From Castellaniella sp049650445 (GTDB lineage: Bacteria > Pseudomonadota > Gammaproteobacteria > Burkholderiales > Burkholderiaceae_B): DNA of 64,000 nucleotides. The stretch is from positions 62,001 to 126,000 of the forward strand of contig NZ_JBASAD010000037.1 in the NCBI RefSeq assembly GCF_049650445.1. Direction: 5' to 3'. The translations under genes were made by a program, and so were the position numbers. Below the pieces are notes generated by a model that ran no database searches, had not been told where the DNA came from, and saw only the letters and a program-made list of their open reading frames with translations. Below are positions 18,463-28,769 of the stretch, piece by piece. Positions within the stretch are counted from its first letter, which is position 1. The number at the start of each line of letters is the position of its first letter.

Positions 18463-18894
18463 TCAGCCGATATGCGTATTGCGCGCAGGCCCGTCCGCCG
18501 TGTCCATGCGCGCCAGCCCCTGCACGATGCCGCAGGCATCGACCGGCTGCTCGGCACGGCATTGTTCCCGCAATCCGACCAGTTGCCGCTGCAGGTCCTG
18601 CAGTTCGCGCAGGCGCACGTCCACGTGCTCGATGTGTTCGTCCAGCAGATGATTGATCGTGCCGCAGTCGCGGGCGGGATGGTCGATCATGCCCAGCAGC
18701 GCGCGAATCTCGTCGTGAGCCATGTCCAGCCCCCGGCAGTTGCGGATGAAGCGCAGGCGTTCCAGATGCGCCGGACCGTACTGCCGGTAGTTGCCCCCGC
18801 TGCGGGCGGGCGCAGGCAGCAGACCCGCCTTCTCGTAGAAACGGATGGTCTCGGTGGAACACCGGGCGGCGCCGGCCAGTTCGCCGATTTTCAT
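18463..18894 (-). CDS. cadR: Cd(II)/Pb(II)-responsive MerR-family regulator
   Basis: A 143-residue MerR protein. The winged helix is MKIGELAGAARCSTETIRFY with EKAGLLPAP; the dimer helix follows. Metal-binding cysteines are found in ARDCGTINHLLDEHIEHV and near the C-terminus (LREQC and VDACGIV), the pattern of CadR/PbrR. It is divergent from the P-type ATPase gene, and the shared promoter carries the 19-bp spacer and dyad expected for MerR activation. On metal binding it would untwist that promoter and switch on cadA. Confidence 0.92.
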   Translation of the reverse strand: MKIGELAGAARCSTETIRFYEKAGLLPAPARSGGNYRQYGPAHLERLRFIRNCRGLDMAHDEIRALLGMIDHPARDCGTINHLLDEHIEHVDVRLRELQDLQRQLVGLREQCRAEQPVDACGIVQGLARMDTADGPARNTHIG

Positions 18895-18922
18895 GTAGAT
18901 ACTCCTGGAATGCTCCGAATGC

Positions 18923-18953
18923 TTGACCTTGTAGTGACTACAAGGTGTGTACT
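18923..18953 (+). promoter_or_regulatory. MerR-type promoter/operator for cadA
   Basis: TTGACC (18923-18928) and TGTACT (18948-18953) are -35 and -10 boxes with a 19-bp spacer, too long for normal sigma-70 use but typical of MerR-family promoters. Inside lies a perfect dyad, ACCTTGTAGT at 18926-18935 and ACTACAAGGT at 18937-18946, with one central base. It sits 32 bases upstream of the cadA start and between the divergent cadR and cadA genes. Confidence 0.85.
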
Positions 18954-18984
18954 GCCATCATAGATCGCAGCACAGGAATCTGTC

Positions 18985-21303
18985 ATGTCGCACGACCACC
19001 CTATCGACGCCTGCGGGCACGCCGCCGACCCTGGGCATGGACGCTCTCACGATCATGAGCACGCCCCCAATCATGACCACGATCACGGTCATGTGCGCGC
19101 CCAGGCGCCGGACGCAGGCTGCTGTCACGGTCACGGCATCAGCCACGCCCACACGCACGGCGGGCAGCATGCGGACGCCATCCCCCTGGCGCCCGCCGCC
19201 GCGCAGGGCGACGACCTGCGCACCGAACTGCGCATCCTGCAGATGGACTGCCCCACTGAAGAAGCGCTGATCCGCCAGTCCCTGGGCGCCCTGCCCGCCG
19301 TGCGCTCGCTGGACTTCAACCTGATGCGCCGCGTGCTGACCGTCGTCCACGCCCCCGATGCGCTGGACACCATCCTGCAGGCGATTCGCGCGCTGGGCTT
19401 CACGCCCGAACAGGCCGGCGAGGCCGGTGCATCATCCGACCCGGTGACCGAGACGCCCCAGTCCTGGTGGCCGCTGGCGGCCTCGGGCGTTGCCGCCCTG
19501 GCGGCCGAGGCCGCTCACTGGTTTGAGGCCCCCTGGGCCGTCCCGGCAGTTCTGGCGCTGCTGGCCATCGCGAGCTGCGGCCTGGGCACCTACCGCAAGG
19601 GCTGGACTGCGCTGCGCCACGGCCAATTGAACATCAACGCGCTGATGAGCATCGCCGTCACGGGCGCCCTGATCCTGGGCCAATGGGCCGAGGCCGCCAT
19701 GGTGATGGTGCTGTTCACCCTGGCCGAACGCATCGAGGCGCGCTCGCTGGATCGCGCGCGCCGCGCCGTGCAGGGCCTGATGCAACTCGCCCCGGATCAG
19801 GCGTCCGTCCGTCAGGCCGATGGCGGCTGGCGCGACATCCCCGCGCGGAACGTGTCTCCGGGGGATCTGGTGCGGACCCGCCCGGGCGAGCGCATTGCCC
19901 TGGACGGGCAGATCGAATCGGGACGTTCGGCCGTGGACCAGTCCCCCATCACCGGTGAAAGCCTGCCCGTGGACAAGGCGGTCGGCGACCCGGTCTACGC
20001 CGGCACCATCAACGGCACCGGCGAACTGCACTACCGCGTTTTGGCGGCCGCCGGTGAATCGACCCTGGCGCGCATCATCCGGGCCATCGAATCGGCACAA
20101 TCGGCGCGTGCGCCCACGCAGCGTTTCGTGGACCGCTTCGCCCGCGTCTACACCCCGCTGGTGGTGCTGCTGGCCGTGGCCATTGCCATCCTGCCGCCCC
20201 TGCTGGGCCTGGGCGGCTGGTACGAATGGATCTACAAGGCGCTGGTCCTGCTGGTGATCGCCTGCCCCTGCGCCCTGGTGATCTCGACGCCGGTGTCCAT
20301 CGTCAGCGGCCTGGCAGCCGCAGCCCGCCACGGCGTCCTGGTCAAGGGCGGCGTCCACCTGGAACAGGGCCGCCTGCTGCGCTGGATCGCGCTGGACAAG
20401 ACCGGCACCGTCACGCACGGCCGGCCTGCGCTGACCGACGTGGTGGCGCTGGACATGGCCGACCCCGCGCGCAGCCACGCCCTGACCGCCGCCCTGGCGA
20501 CCCGCTCCGACCACCCGGTCTCCCGGGCCGTGGCGCAGGGGCTGGACGCCGGCCCCGCCCTGCCCGTCGAGGACTTCGAGGCCCTGGCCGGACGCGGCAC
20601 CCGCGGCCTCGTGGACGGCCGCCCGCACGTCCTGGGCAACCACCGGCTGATCCACGAACGCGGCTTGTGCTCGCCCGAGCTGGAAGCACGCCTGGAAACG
20701 CTGGAACGTCAGGGCAAGACCGTCGTTCTACTGGCCGATGAGCACCGCGCCCTGGCGCTCTACGCCGTCGCCGACACGGTCAAGCCCGACAGCGCCGCCG
20801 CAATCCAGGAACTGCACGCGCTGGGCGTACGCACCGCCATGCTGTCGGGCGACAATCCCCACACCGTCGCCGCCATCGCGGCCCAGGTCGGCATCGACCG
20901 CGCCGAAGGCAACCTGCTGCCCGAGGACAAGCTGCGGATCGTCGGCGGCCTGGCCGTGCCGGGCACGGCCGTGGGCATGGTGGGCGACGGCATCAACGAC
21001 GCGCCCGCCCTGGCGCGCGCCGACGTCGGCTTCGCCATGGGCGCGATGGGCACGGACGCCGCGATCGAGACTGCCGATGTCGCCCTGATGGACGACGATC
21101 TGCGCAAGATCCCCTGGTTCATCCGGCTGTCGCGCGACACCCATCGGATTCTGGTGCAGAACATCGTCATCGCCCTGGGCATCAAGGCCGTGTTCCTGAT
21201 CCTGACGGTCGTCGGCCTGGGCACCCTGTGGATGGCGGTGTTCGCCGACGTGGGCGCCAGCCTGCTGGTGGTGGGCAACGGCCTGCGCTTGTTGAGGCGA
21301 TGA
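18985..21303 (+). CDS. cadA: Cd2+/Zn2+/Pb2+-exporting P1B-type ATPase
   Basis: A 772-residue heavy-metal ATPase. The first 70 residues are strikingly rich in histidine (HDHEHAPNHDHDHGH and a CCHGHG patch) and could buffer metal. A heavy-metal-associated domain with MDCPTEE follows at about 85-150. The transport core has CPC in LLVIACPCALVIST, the phosphorylation site DKTGTVTHG, the SDHPVSRA nucleotide site and GDGINDAPALARADVG. It pumps Cd, Zn or Pb out of the cytoplasm and is under the divergent cadR. AGGA precedes the ATG. Confidence 0.95.
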   Translation: MSHDHPIDACGHAADPGHGRSHDHEHAPNHDHDHGHVRAQAPDAGCCHGHGISHAHTHGGQHADAIPLAPAAAQGDDLRTELRILQMDCPTEEALIRQSLGALPAVRSLDFNLMRRVLTVVHAPDALDTILQAIRALGFTPEQAGEAGASSDPVTETPQSWWPLAASGVAALAAEAAHWFEAPWAVPAVLALLAIASCGLGTYRKGWTALRHGQLNINALMSIAVTGALILGQWAEAAMVMVLFTLAERIEARSLDRARRAVQGLMQLAPDQASVRQADGGWRDIPARNVSPGDLVRTRPGERIALDGQIESGRSAVDQSPITGESLPVDKAVGDPVYAGTINGTGELHYRVLAAAGESTLARIIRAIESAQSARAPTQRFVDRFARVYTPLVVLLAVAIAILPPLLGLGGWYEWIYKALVLLVIACPCALVISTPVSIVSGLAAAARHGVLVKGGVHLEQGRLLRWIALDKTGTVTHGRPALTDVVALDMADPARSHALTAALATRSDHPVSRAVAQGLDAGPALPVEDFEALAGRGTRGLVDGRPHVLGNHRLIHERGLCSPELEARLETLERQGKTVVLLADEHRALALYAVADTVKPDSAAAIQELHALGVRTAMLSGDNPHTVAAIAAQVGIDRAEGNLLPEDKLRIVGGLAVPGTAVGMVGDGINDAPALARADVGFAMGAMGTDAAIETADVALMDDDLRKIPWFIRLSRDTHRILVQNIVIALGIKAVFLILTVVGLGTLWMAVFADVGASLLVVGNGLRLLRR

Positions 21304-21338
21304 ATGCGGGATAATCGCTCCATGACACGGATGGCGAC

Positions 21339-22253
21339 ATGGAATCCAGCACGAAACCCAAGGGACTGAACCGGCCGCTGCTCGATCCGGATCTGCTGAA
21401 GGCGATGGTCGCCGTGGTGGACTGCGGCGGCTTCACCGCAGCAGCAGCCCGCCTGCACTCCACTCAGTCCACCGTCAGCCAGAAAATCCGCCGGCTGGAG
21501 GACCTGGTCGGCCACCGCCTGCTGGACCGCAGCGGCCGCGAAATCCTGCCGACCGACGCCGGCCAGGCGCTGCTCGGCCACGCCCGCCACCTGCTGGCGC
21601 TGAACGACCAGATCCTGGACGTGATGGCCGGCGCCACCGTCGGCGTCACCGTGCGGCTGGGCGTGCCCGAGGACTTCGTCGCCAGCCGCACCACGCAGCT
21701 CATGGCGGACTTCAGCCGGCGCCATCCCCAGCTCAAGCTGGAAATCACCAGCGGCCTGTGTTCCGGACTGATCGCCAGCTACGACCGGGGCGAACTGGAC
21801 CTGGTCCTGACCAAGCAGCGCGGCCACAACCGCTCGGCCGTCGCCAGCCGGCCGGAGACCCTGGCCTGGATCGACAGCGCGCGTCACCCCTGCTTCCAGA
21901 CCGATCCGGTGCCCCTGGTGACCTTCCCCCCTCGGGGCCTGTACCGTGAGGACATCATCCGCGCCCTTGAAGCCATGGGCCGGAACTGGCGCATCGCCTA
22001 CACCTGCTCCAGCCTGAACGGCATCCAGCACGCGGTGGCCGCCGGCCTGGGCATCAGCCTGCTGCCCTTGCGGACCGTGACACCGGACCACGCCCTCCTC
22101 GGTCCCCGCGAGGGCCTGCCGACCGTCGATGACTACGAGATCAGCCTCGTGCACCGCCCCACGGCGGACGCCACCGTCCAGGCGCTGGCGCAGGCCCTGG
22201 CCGGCATGCTGGATGAGGAGGGACACAGGACAGTCCACTGCGGACTGTCCTGA
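21339..22253 (+). CDS. LysR family transcriptional regulator with repeat-derived C-terminus
   Basis: A 304-residue LysR regulator. The helix-turn-helix is at residues 17-75 (LLKAMVAVVDCGGFTAAAAR, then LHSTQSTVSQKIRRLEDLVG) and the effector domain at 95-290. The target is unknown; it is tail-to-tail with allE and 36 bases downstream of cadA. The last dozen residues (EEGHRTVHCGLS) and the TGA are encoded by the first copy of a duplicated hairpin repeat, so the original C-terminus was probably replaced by repeat insertion. Confidence 0.9.
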   Translation: MESSTKPKGLNRPLLDPDLLKAMVAVVDCGGFTAAAARLHSTQSTVSQKIRRLEDLVGHRLLDRSGREILPTDAGQALLGHARHLLALNDQILDVMAGATVGVTVRLGVPEDFVASRTTQLMADFSRRHPQLKLEITSGLCSGLIASYDRGELDLVLTKQRGHNRSAVASRPETLAWIDSARHPCFQTDPVPLVTFPPRGLYREDIIRALEAMGRNWRIAYTCSSLNGIQHAVAAGLGISLLPLRTVTPDHALLGPREGLPTVDDYEISLVHRPTADATVQALAQALAGMLDEEGHRTVHCGLS

Positions 22254-22334
22254 GCCAGACGAATCCGAGTGCCTTGCAAGGCACGAGGTGGACAAGGAGG
22301 GACACAGGACAGTCCACCGCGGACTGTCCTGAGC
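22216..22334. repeat. duplicated 40-bp hairpin repeat (REP-like) plus central palindrome
   Basis: Two direct copies (22216-22255 and 22295-22334, one mismatch) each contain a perfect 11-bp stem, CAGGACAGTCC paired with GGACTGTCCTG across a 5-base loop (22226-22252 and 22305-22331). Between them is a perfect 16-bp palindrome GTGCCTTGCAAGGCAC at 22269-22284. The block lies at the junction of the convergent LysR and allE genes. Paired hairpins in this orientation resemble REP/BIME-type extragenic repeats; they may also stop transcription from both sides. Confidence 0.8.
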
Positions 22335-22338
22335 CCGA

Positions 22339-23178
<840 letters not shown>

Positions 23179-23366
23179 GGGAACTCCACGGGTCGTGCGT
23201 TGCGGCCACCGTGCGGAGGCCGTGGATGAGATATCCGCAAGCGGATACCCCACCATACCGGGCGACCACGATATTTACCAATTAAATATCAGAATCAACA
23301 TCATCCATTTTTTAAATACATTGGAAACCGCCGACCGCGCGATCGGCGTGGCGTGAGCCCGGCGGA

Positions 23367-24176
23367 TCAGCGACCCCGCTGAACCACCAGATCCAGGATG
23401 TAGACCCGGGACGAACCATCGGCCGGAGGATGCGGGTCCGTGTACTGCTTGACCCGCACAATGGCGTGTTCGCCGTCCCGATGCGCGTAGCCCTCGATCG
23501 GCTGATACAGCAACTGCCAGTCGGCAGCGGGCTGCTGGATCACGCCTGAAGCGTCATAGCGGCGCTCACGCACGCGCAGGCACCGGTGATCGGGGATCAG
23601 GGGATGGCTGCAGGCCGCGCGCTCGGGTGCGATCTCAAGGAACACGATCTTGCCCGGGCCGCCGTAGCGCGTCTCGGGCGTGGGCATGCCGGTAAAAACC
23701 AGTACGTCCCCGCCGGCCGTGGCCAGGCGCAGCCGGGGCGCCTCCGCACCGCCCTGGACCTCGGCAGCCAGGCGGCCCTTCAGACGCGCGGCGATCTCGG
23801 TATCCAGCCGCATCCGTTCCGGAGAGCAGGCTTTCATCGTGCCCGCCAGGCCCTGGACCGTCAGAGCGCCCGCTTCCAGGGTATAGCCGCCGAACTGGGC
23901 GTTGCAGCCTCCCGACACATTCAGGGACGTGCCGGAGAACGACAGGCGCAACGGCTGCTGCCCCAGCCCCGCGCGCAAGGCCGCAACGGGCTTGCCCTGG
24001 CCGTCCACGGCCTCGCTCAGGTGCCAGCCATACGCGGACAGAGTGGCCACGTCCAGGGCGAGCGTCGCACGGTTGGACGTCACAGGGGCGTGTCCCGCGG
24101 CGGCGGGTTCATTCGGCGCCTGGGCGCAGGCGCCGAGCGCCAGAGCCAGGACGGAAACGGCAAGCATCTTTTTCAT
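23367..24176 (-). CDS. META and DUF4377 domain-containing lipoprotein
   Basis: A 269-residue predicted lipoprotein. MKKMLAVSVLALALGACAQ is a signal peptide with lipobox LGAC, making Cys17 the lipidated residue. Residues 40-160 form a META domain (SGGCNAQFGGYTLEAGAL and TMKACSPERM are family landmarks, as in HslJ). The C-terminal 90 residues match DUF4377 (VRERRYDASGVIQQ, DWQLLYQPIEGYAHRDGE). META proteins are envelope stress or heat-shock related; the precise role is unknown. The ATG at 24176 is picked for the signal peptide. Confidence 0.85.
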   Translation of the reverse strand: MKKMLAVSVLALALGACAQAPNEPAAAGHAPVTSNRATLALDVATLSAYGWHLSEAVDGQGKPVAALRAGLGQQPLRLSFSGTSLNVSGGCNAQFGGYTLEAGALTVQGLAGTMKACSPERMRLDTEIAARLKGRLAAEVQGGAEAPRLRLATAGGDVLVFTGMPTPETRYGGPGKIVFLEIAPERAACSHPLIPDHRCLRVRERRYDASGVIQQPAADWQLLYQPIEGYAHRDGEHAIVRVKQYTDPHPPADGSSRVYILDLVVQRGR

Positions 24177-24258
24177 AGGGTAAACACTGAGTAAAGCAAA
24201 ACCCCATGATAACAACGGGATGCGTCCGTTTCGCGGACAAAGCGTCAAAAAAGGTCAA

Positions 24259-25446
24259 TCAGGCCCCACGCGCCTGCAGCGCGGCGACGGCGGGCAGCGT
24301 CTTGCCTTCCAGAAACTCCAGGAAGGCGCCGCCGCCGGTCGAGATATAGCCGACCCGGTCGGTGATGCCGAATTTGGCGATTGCCGCCAGCGTGTCGCCA
24401 CCGCCGGCGATGGAAAAGCCGTCGGATTCCGCGATGGCCTGGGCGATCGCCCGGGTACCGCCGGCGAAGGCTTCGAATTCAAACACACCCACCGGGCCGT
24501 TCCAGACGATGGTGCCGGCGCGGCGCAATTGATCCGCCAGCGCGGCAGCGGTGCGCGGGCCGATGTCCAGGATCAGATCATCAGGCCCCACGTCGGCGGC
24601 GTCCTTCACGGTGGCCGGCGCATCGGCGGCGAAGGTCGTCGCCACCACCACGTCCACGGGGATGGGGACTTCGACGCCGCGCGCCCGCATCGCATCCATC
24701 ACGGCCTTGGCCTGATCGACCTGCTCGGGCTCGGCCAGCGACTTGCCGATGGGCAGGCCGGCGGCCAGCATGAAGGTGTTGGCGATGCCGCCGCCCACGA
24801 TCAGTTGATCGACCTTGTCGGCCAGGGACTGCAGGATGGACAGCTTGGTGGAGACTTTCGAGCCGCCGACGATGGCCGCCATCGGACGGCGGGGGGACTG
24901 CAGGGCCCGGCCCAGGGCATCCAGTTCGGCTTCCAGCAGCGGGCCGGCGCAGGCCACCGGCGCATGGCGGGCGATGCCTTCGGTGGTGGCCTCGGCACGG
25001 TGCGCCGTGCCAAAAGCGTCATTGACGTAGACGTCGCACAGCGTGGCCATGCGGCGCGCCAGTTCGGGATCGTTCTTCTTTTCGCCGGGATTGCAGCGGC
25101 AGTTTTCCAGCAGCACGACCTCGCCGGGCGCCACGGCAACGCCGTTGACCCAGTCAGCGGCCAGCCGTACCGGCCGGCCCAGCAATTCAGCCAGGCGTTC
25201 GCCGACGGGCTGCAGGGTGTCGTCGGGACCGACCGTGCCTTCCTTGGGACGCCCCAGGTGCGAGGTCACCATCACGGCCGCGCCCGCGTCCAGCGCCAAC
25301 TGGATCGCCGGCACCGAGGCCCGGATGCGGGTGTCTTCGGTGATGCGCCCCTGGTCCAGGGGCACGTTCAGGTCGGAGCGGATGAAAACGCGCTTGCCCT
25401 TCAGGGCGCCGGACTGCGCCAGGCCGGTCAAAGTCTGTATCGTCAT
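24259..25446 (-). CDS. pgk: phosphoglycerate kinase
   Basis: A 395-residue glycolytic and gluconeogenic enzyme making ATP from 1,3-bisphosphoglycerate. Landmarks are the substrate motif KRVFIRSDLNVPLDQG, the TSHLGRPKEG loop, AIVGGSKVSTKLSIL, and the nucleotide-binding end IAGGGDTLAAIAKFG. The ATG at 25446 fits the family N-terminus (MTIQTLTGL); the frame runs upstream to 25485. It is the last gene of the tkt-gap-pgk operon on the minus strand, with 121 bases to gap. Confidence 0.97.
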   Translation of the reverse strand: MTIQTLTGLAQSGALKGKRVFIRSDLNVPLDQGRITEDTRIRASVPAIQLALDAGAAVMVTSHLGRPKEGTVGPDDTLQPVGERLAELLGRPVRLAADWVNGVAVAPGEVVLLENCRCNPGEKKNDPELARRMATLCDVYVNDAFGTAHRAEATTEGIARHAPVACAGPLLEAELDALGRALQSPRRPMAAIVGGSKVSTKLSILQSLADKVDQLIVGGGIANTFMLAAGLPIGKSLAEPEQVDQAKAVMDAMRARGVEVPIPVDVVVATTFAADAPATVKDAADVGPDDLILDIGPRTAAALADQLRRAGTIVWNGPVGVFEFEAFAGGTRAIAQAIAESDGFSIAGGGDTLAAIAKFGITDRVGYISTGGGAFLEFLEGKTLPAVAALQARGA

Positions 25447-25567
25447 GGACGGATTTCCTCGGGAATCGATTCGGGGACGGCACACAGGCGGGGACGTCCG
25501 CCAGCGTGGATGCGCCGGATACGACGAGGGCGGGTTGCCCCGCCCCGCGTCATCGTGCGCCGAATGC

Positions 25568-26578
25568 TTATTTGGCGGCCATCAGGGCCACGGTGGTGTC
25601 GAGCATGCGGTTGGAGAAGCCCCACTCGTTGTCGTACCAGGAGCCGACCTTGACCAGATTGCCGGACACCTTGGTCAGGCCCGCGTCCACGGTGCTGGAA
25701 GCCGGATCGTGGTTGAAGTCGACCGACACCAGGGGTTCGGTGGTGTAGTTCAGAATGCCCTTCAGCGGGCCTTCGGCGGCGGCCTTGAGGATGCCGTTGA
25801 CTTCTTCGACCGTGGTCTCGCGCGCCGCCACGAAGGACAGGTCGACGATGGACACGTTGATCGTCGGCACGCGGATCGCGTAGCCGTCGAGCTTGCCGTT
25901 CAGTTCGGGCAGCACCAGGCCGACGGCGGAAGCCGCACCGGTCTTGGTGGGGATCATGCTGTGCGTGGCCGAACGCGCGCGGCGCAGGTCGGAGTGATAG
26001 ACGTCGGTCAGCACCTGGTCGTTGGTGTAGGCGTGCACCGTGGTCATCAGGCCGTTGACGATGCCCAGTTGCTGGTGCAGCGGGTGGACCAGCGGCGCCA
26101 GGCAGTTGGTGGTGCACGAGGCGTTGGAGATCACCGTGTCGGTGGCCTTCAGGACCTGGTGATTGACGCCGTAGACGATGGTGGCGTCCACGTCCTTGCC
26201 GCCCGGGGCGGAGATGATGACTTTCTTGGCGCCGCCCTTCAGGTGGGCCGAGGCTTTTTCCTTGGAGGTGAAGAAACCCGTGCATTCCAGCACCACGTCC
26301 ACACCCAGCTCGCCCCAGGGCAGCTTGGCCGGATCACGATCCGCCAGCACGCGGATGCGGTCGCCGTTGACGACCATGTAATCGCCGTCGACCTCGACCT
26401 TGCCGGGGAAACGGCCATGCGCCGTGTCGTACTGGGTCAGGTGGGCGTTGGTCTTGGGGTCGCCCAGGTCATTGATGGCAACGATCTGGATGTCGTGCTT
26501 CTTGCCGTCTTCGTAGTGGGCACGCAGGATGTTACGGCCGATGCGGCCGTAGCCGTTGATGGCGACGCGAATGGTCAT
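25568..26578 (-). CDS. gap: type I glyceraldehyde-3-phosphate dehydrogenase
   Basis: A 336-residue NAD-dependent enzyme. The Rossmann start is MTIRVAINGYGRIGRN, the catalytic cysteine is in ISNASCTTNCLAPL, and the C-terminal motif is VKVGSWYDNEWGFSNRML. AAGGAGATT precedes the ATG. It sits 15 bases behind tkt, so both are co-transcribed. It links the pentose-phosphate/Calvin-type and glycolytic carbon flow with pgk downstream. Confidence 0.98.
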   Translation of the reverse strand: MTIRVAINGYGRIGRNILRAHYEDGKKHDIQIVAINDLGDPKTNAHLTQYDTAHGRFPGKVEVDGDYMVVNGDRIRVLADRDPAKLPWGELGVDVVLECTGFFTSKEKASAHLKGGAKKVIISAPGGKDVDATIVYGVNHQVLKATDTVISNASCTTNCLAPLVHPLHQQLGIVNGLMTTVHAYTNDQVLTDVYHSDLRRARSATHSMIPTKTGAASAVGLVLPELNGKLDGYAIRVPTINVSIVDLSFVAARETTVEEVNGILKAAAEGPLKGILNYTTEPLVSVDFNHDPASSTVDAGLTKVSGNLVKVGSWYDNEWGFSNRMLDTTVALMAAK

Positions 26579-26593
26579 GCAGAATCTCCTTGA

Positions 26594-28639
26594 TTACAAA
26601 ACCTGTTCGACGGCGGCGGCCACGTGATCAGCCGTCAGCCCGAAATGTTTGAACAGCTCGCCCGCGGGTGCGGACTCACCGTAAGTATCAATGCCCACGA
26701 CGGCGCCCGTCGTGCCCACGTATTTGTACCAGGTCGTCGTGCCGCCGGCCTCGACCGCCACGCGCGGCAGGCCCGCAGGCAGCACCGAAGCACGCCATTC
26801 GGCGTCCTGGGCATCGAAGATCTGGGTGCAGGGCATGGACACCACGCGGGTCGCCACGCCACGCGCGGCCAGACGATCCTGGGCCTGCAGGGCCAGTTCG
26901 ATTTCAGAACCTGTGGCGATCAGCACGGCGCGCGCGCCCACCATGTCGCGCAACACGTAGCCGCCCCGGGCGATCGCGTCGGTGGTGGCGGCGTCGCGGG
27001 CGACGAACGGCAGATTCTGGCGCGACAGCAGCAGCGCCGAAGGCCCGCCGTCGTGCACGGCCATGCCCAGGCTGGCGGGGCGCGCCAGGGCGCATTGCCA
27101 GGCAACCGCCGTTTCGGTCGTGTCGCAGGGCCGCCAGACGTGCAGATTGGGGATCAGGCGCAGGCTGCCCGCGTGCTCGATCGACTGGTGGGTGGGACCG
27201 TCTTCGCCCAGGCCGATGGAATCGTGGGTAAAGACGTGCACCACGCGCTGCTTCATCAGCGCCGCCATGCGCAGGGCATTGCGGGAATAGTCGGAGAAGG
27301 TCAGGAAGGTCCCGCCAAAGGGCAGATAGCCGCCGTGCAGGGCTATGCCGTTCATGATGGCGGCCATGCCGAATTCACGCACGCCGTAATTGATGTGGCG
27401 CCCGGACCGGGGCCCCCCGTCGGCGCGACGCACGGGCTCGACGCCCTTCCAGTCGGTGAAATTGGAACCGGTCAGGTCGGCCGAGCCGCCCAGCAGTTCC
27501 GGCAGGATTTCCGCGAAGGCGGCGATGGCCTGCTGGGAGGCCTTGCGCGAGGCGATGGACTCGGCCTTGTCCTGGGTGGACAGGACGTAGGCCCGGGCGC
27601 GCTCGGCAAAATCGGCCGGCAGCTCGCCCGCCATGCGGCGACACAGCGCGGCCGCCAGTTCGGGATAGGCCTCGGCGTAGCGGTCGAAGCGCGATTGCCA
27701 TTCGGACTGCAGGTCCGCGCCGCGCGTACGGCCGTCCCAGTAGTGGTAGACCTCGCGCGGGATCTCGAAGGGCGGATGGTTCCAGCCCATGGCCTTGCGC
27801 GCAGCGGCGATTTCCTCGGCCCCCAGGGGCGCGCCATGCACCTTTTCGGAACCGGCCTTGGTCGGGGCGCCGCGACCGATGACGGTGCGGCAGCAGATCA
27901 GGGTCGGGCCCTGGCCGGCGGCGGCGTGCGCGCGAGCCTGGACGATGGCGGCGTCGATCGCGTTCATGTCATGGCCGTCGACACCACGCAGCACGTTCCA
28001 GCCATAGGCTTCGAAGCGCGCCGGCGTGTCGTCGGCGAACCAGGACTGGACTTCGCCGTCGATGGAGATGCCGTTGTCGTCGTAGAACACGATCAGGCGC
28101 GACAGGCCCAGCGTGCCGGCCAGCGAGCAGGCCTCGTGCGAGATGCCTTCCATCAGGCAGCCGTCACCGACGAAGGCGTAGGTGTCGTGGCCGATCAGTT
28201 CGTGCCCGGGGCGATTGAACTCGCCCGCCAGCAGCGACTGGGCGAGCGCCATGCCGACCGCGTTGGCCAGCCCCTGGCCCAGCGGGCCGGTGGTGGTCTC
28301 GACGCCCGGCGTGATGCCGACCTCGGGGTGGCCCGGAGTGCGCGAATGCAGTTGGCGGAACTGGCGCAGTTCTTCGATCGGCAGGTCGTAGCCGGACAGA
28401 TGCAGCAGCGCATAGATCAGCATCGAGCCGTGGCCGTTGGACAGCACGAAGCGGTCGCGGTCCAGCCAGGCGGGGTCGGCCGGGTTATGACGCAGATGCC
28501 GCGTCCACAGCACGTGGGCGATGTCGGCCATGCCCATGGGTGCCCCGGGGTGCCCGGAATTGGCTTGTTGGACGGCATCCATGGCCAGGACGCGAATGGC
28601 ATCGGCCATGGAAGGATCGGGGGCGGGCAAAGCGCTCAT
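26594..28639 (-). CDS. tkt: transketolase
   Basis: A 681-residue thiamine-diphosphate enzyme of the pentose phosphate pathway. The cofactor motif GDGCLMEGISHEACSLAG with GDG and downstream FYDDNGISIDG is clear, as are NSGHPGAPMGMADI at the N-terminus and the pyrimidine-domain segment FTHDSIGLGEDGPTHQ. Length and motifs are those of bacterial TktA. It heads the tkt-gap-pgk operon and is divergent from rsmE across 130 bases that must hold both promoters. Confidence 0.97.
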   Translation of the reverse strand: MSALPAPDPSMADAIRVLAMDAVQQANSGHPGAPMGMADIAHVLWTRHLRHNPADPAWLDRDRFVLSNGHGSMLIYALLHLSGYDLPIEELRQFRQLHSRTPGHPEVGITPGVETTTGPLGQGLANAVGMALAQSLLAGEFNRPGHELIGHDTYAFVGDGCLMEGISHEACSLAGTLGLSRLIVFYDDNGISIDGEVQSWFADDTPARFEAYGWNVLRGVDGHDMNAIDAAIVQARAHAAAGQGPTLICCRTVIGRGAPTKAGSEKVHGAPLGAEEIAAARKAMGWNHPPFEIPREVYHYWDGRTRGADLQSEWQSRFDRYAEAYPELAAALCRRMAGELPADFAERARAYVLSTQDKAESIASRKASQQAIAAFAEILPELLGGSADLTGSNFTDWKGVEPVRRADGGPRSGRHINYGVREFGMAAIMNGIALHGGYLPFGGTFLTFSDYSRNALRMAALMKQRVVHVFTHDSIGLGEDGPTHQSIEHAGSLRLIPNLHVWRPCDTTETAVAWQCALARPASLGMAVHDGGPSALLLSRQNLPFVARDAATTDAIARGGYVLRDMVGARAVLIATGSEIELALQAQDRLAARGVATRVVSMPCTQIFDAQDAEWRASVLPAGLPRVAVEAGGTTTWYKYVGTTGAVVGIDTYGESAPAGELFKHFGLTADHVAAAVEQVL

Positions 28640-28769
28640 AGGGTCTTGGGGGGCAAGCGCCGCTCGACCGAAGCCATGGCCTCACCGCATACAGAATCAC
28701 AAAGCTATGGATTTTACCACCCCGCCCGATCCGGTTTATAGTCCCCCGCACCCGCCCAATGGTCATGCC

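Noticed and set aside
26624..28741. 705-codon open frame antisense to transketolase
   Set aside because: Shadow frame; tkt on the minus strand has full cofactor motifs.
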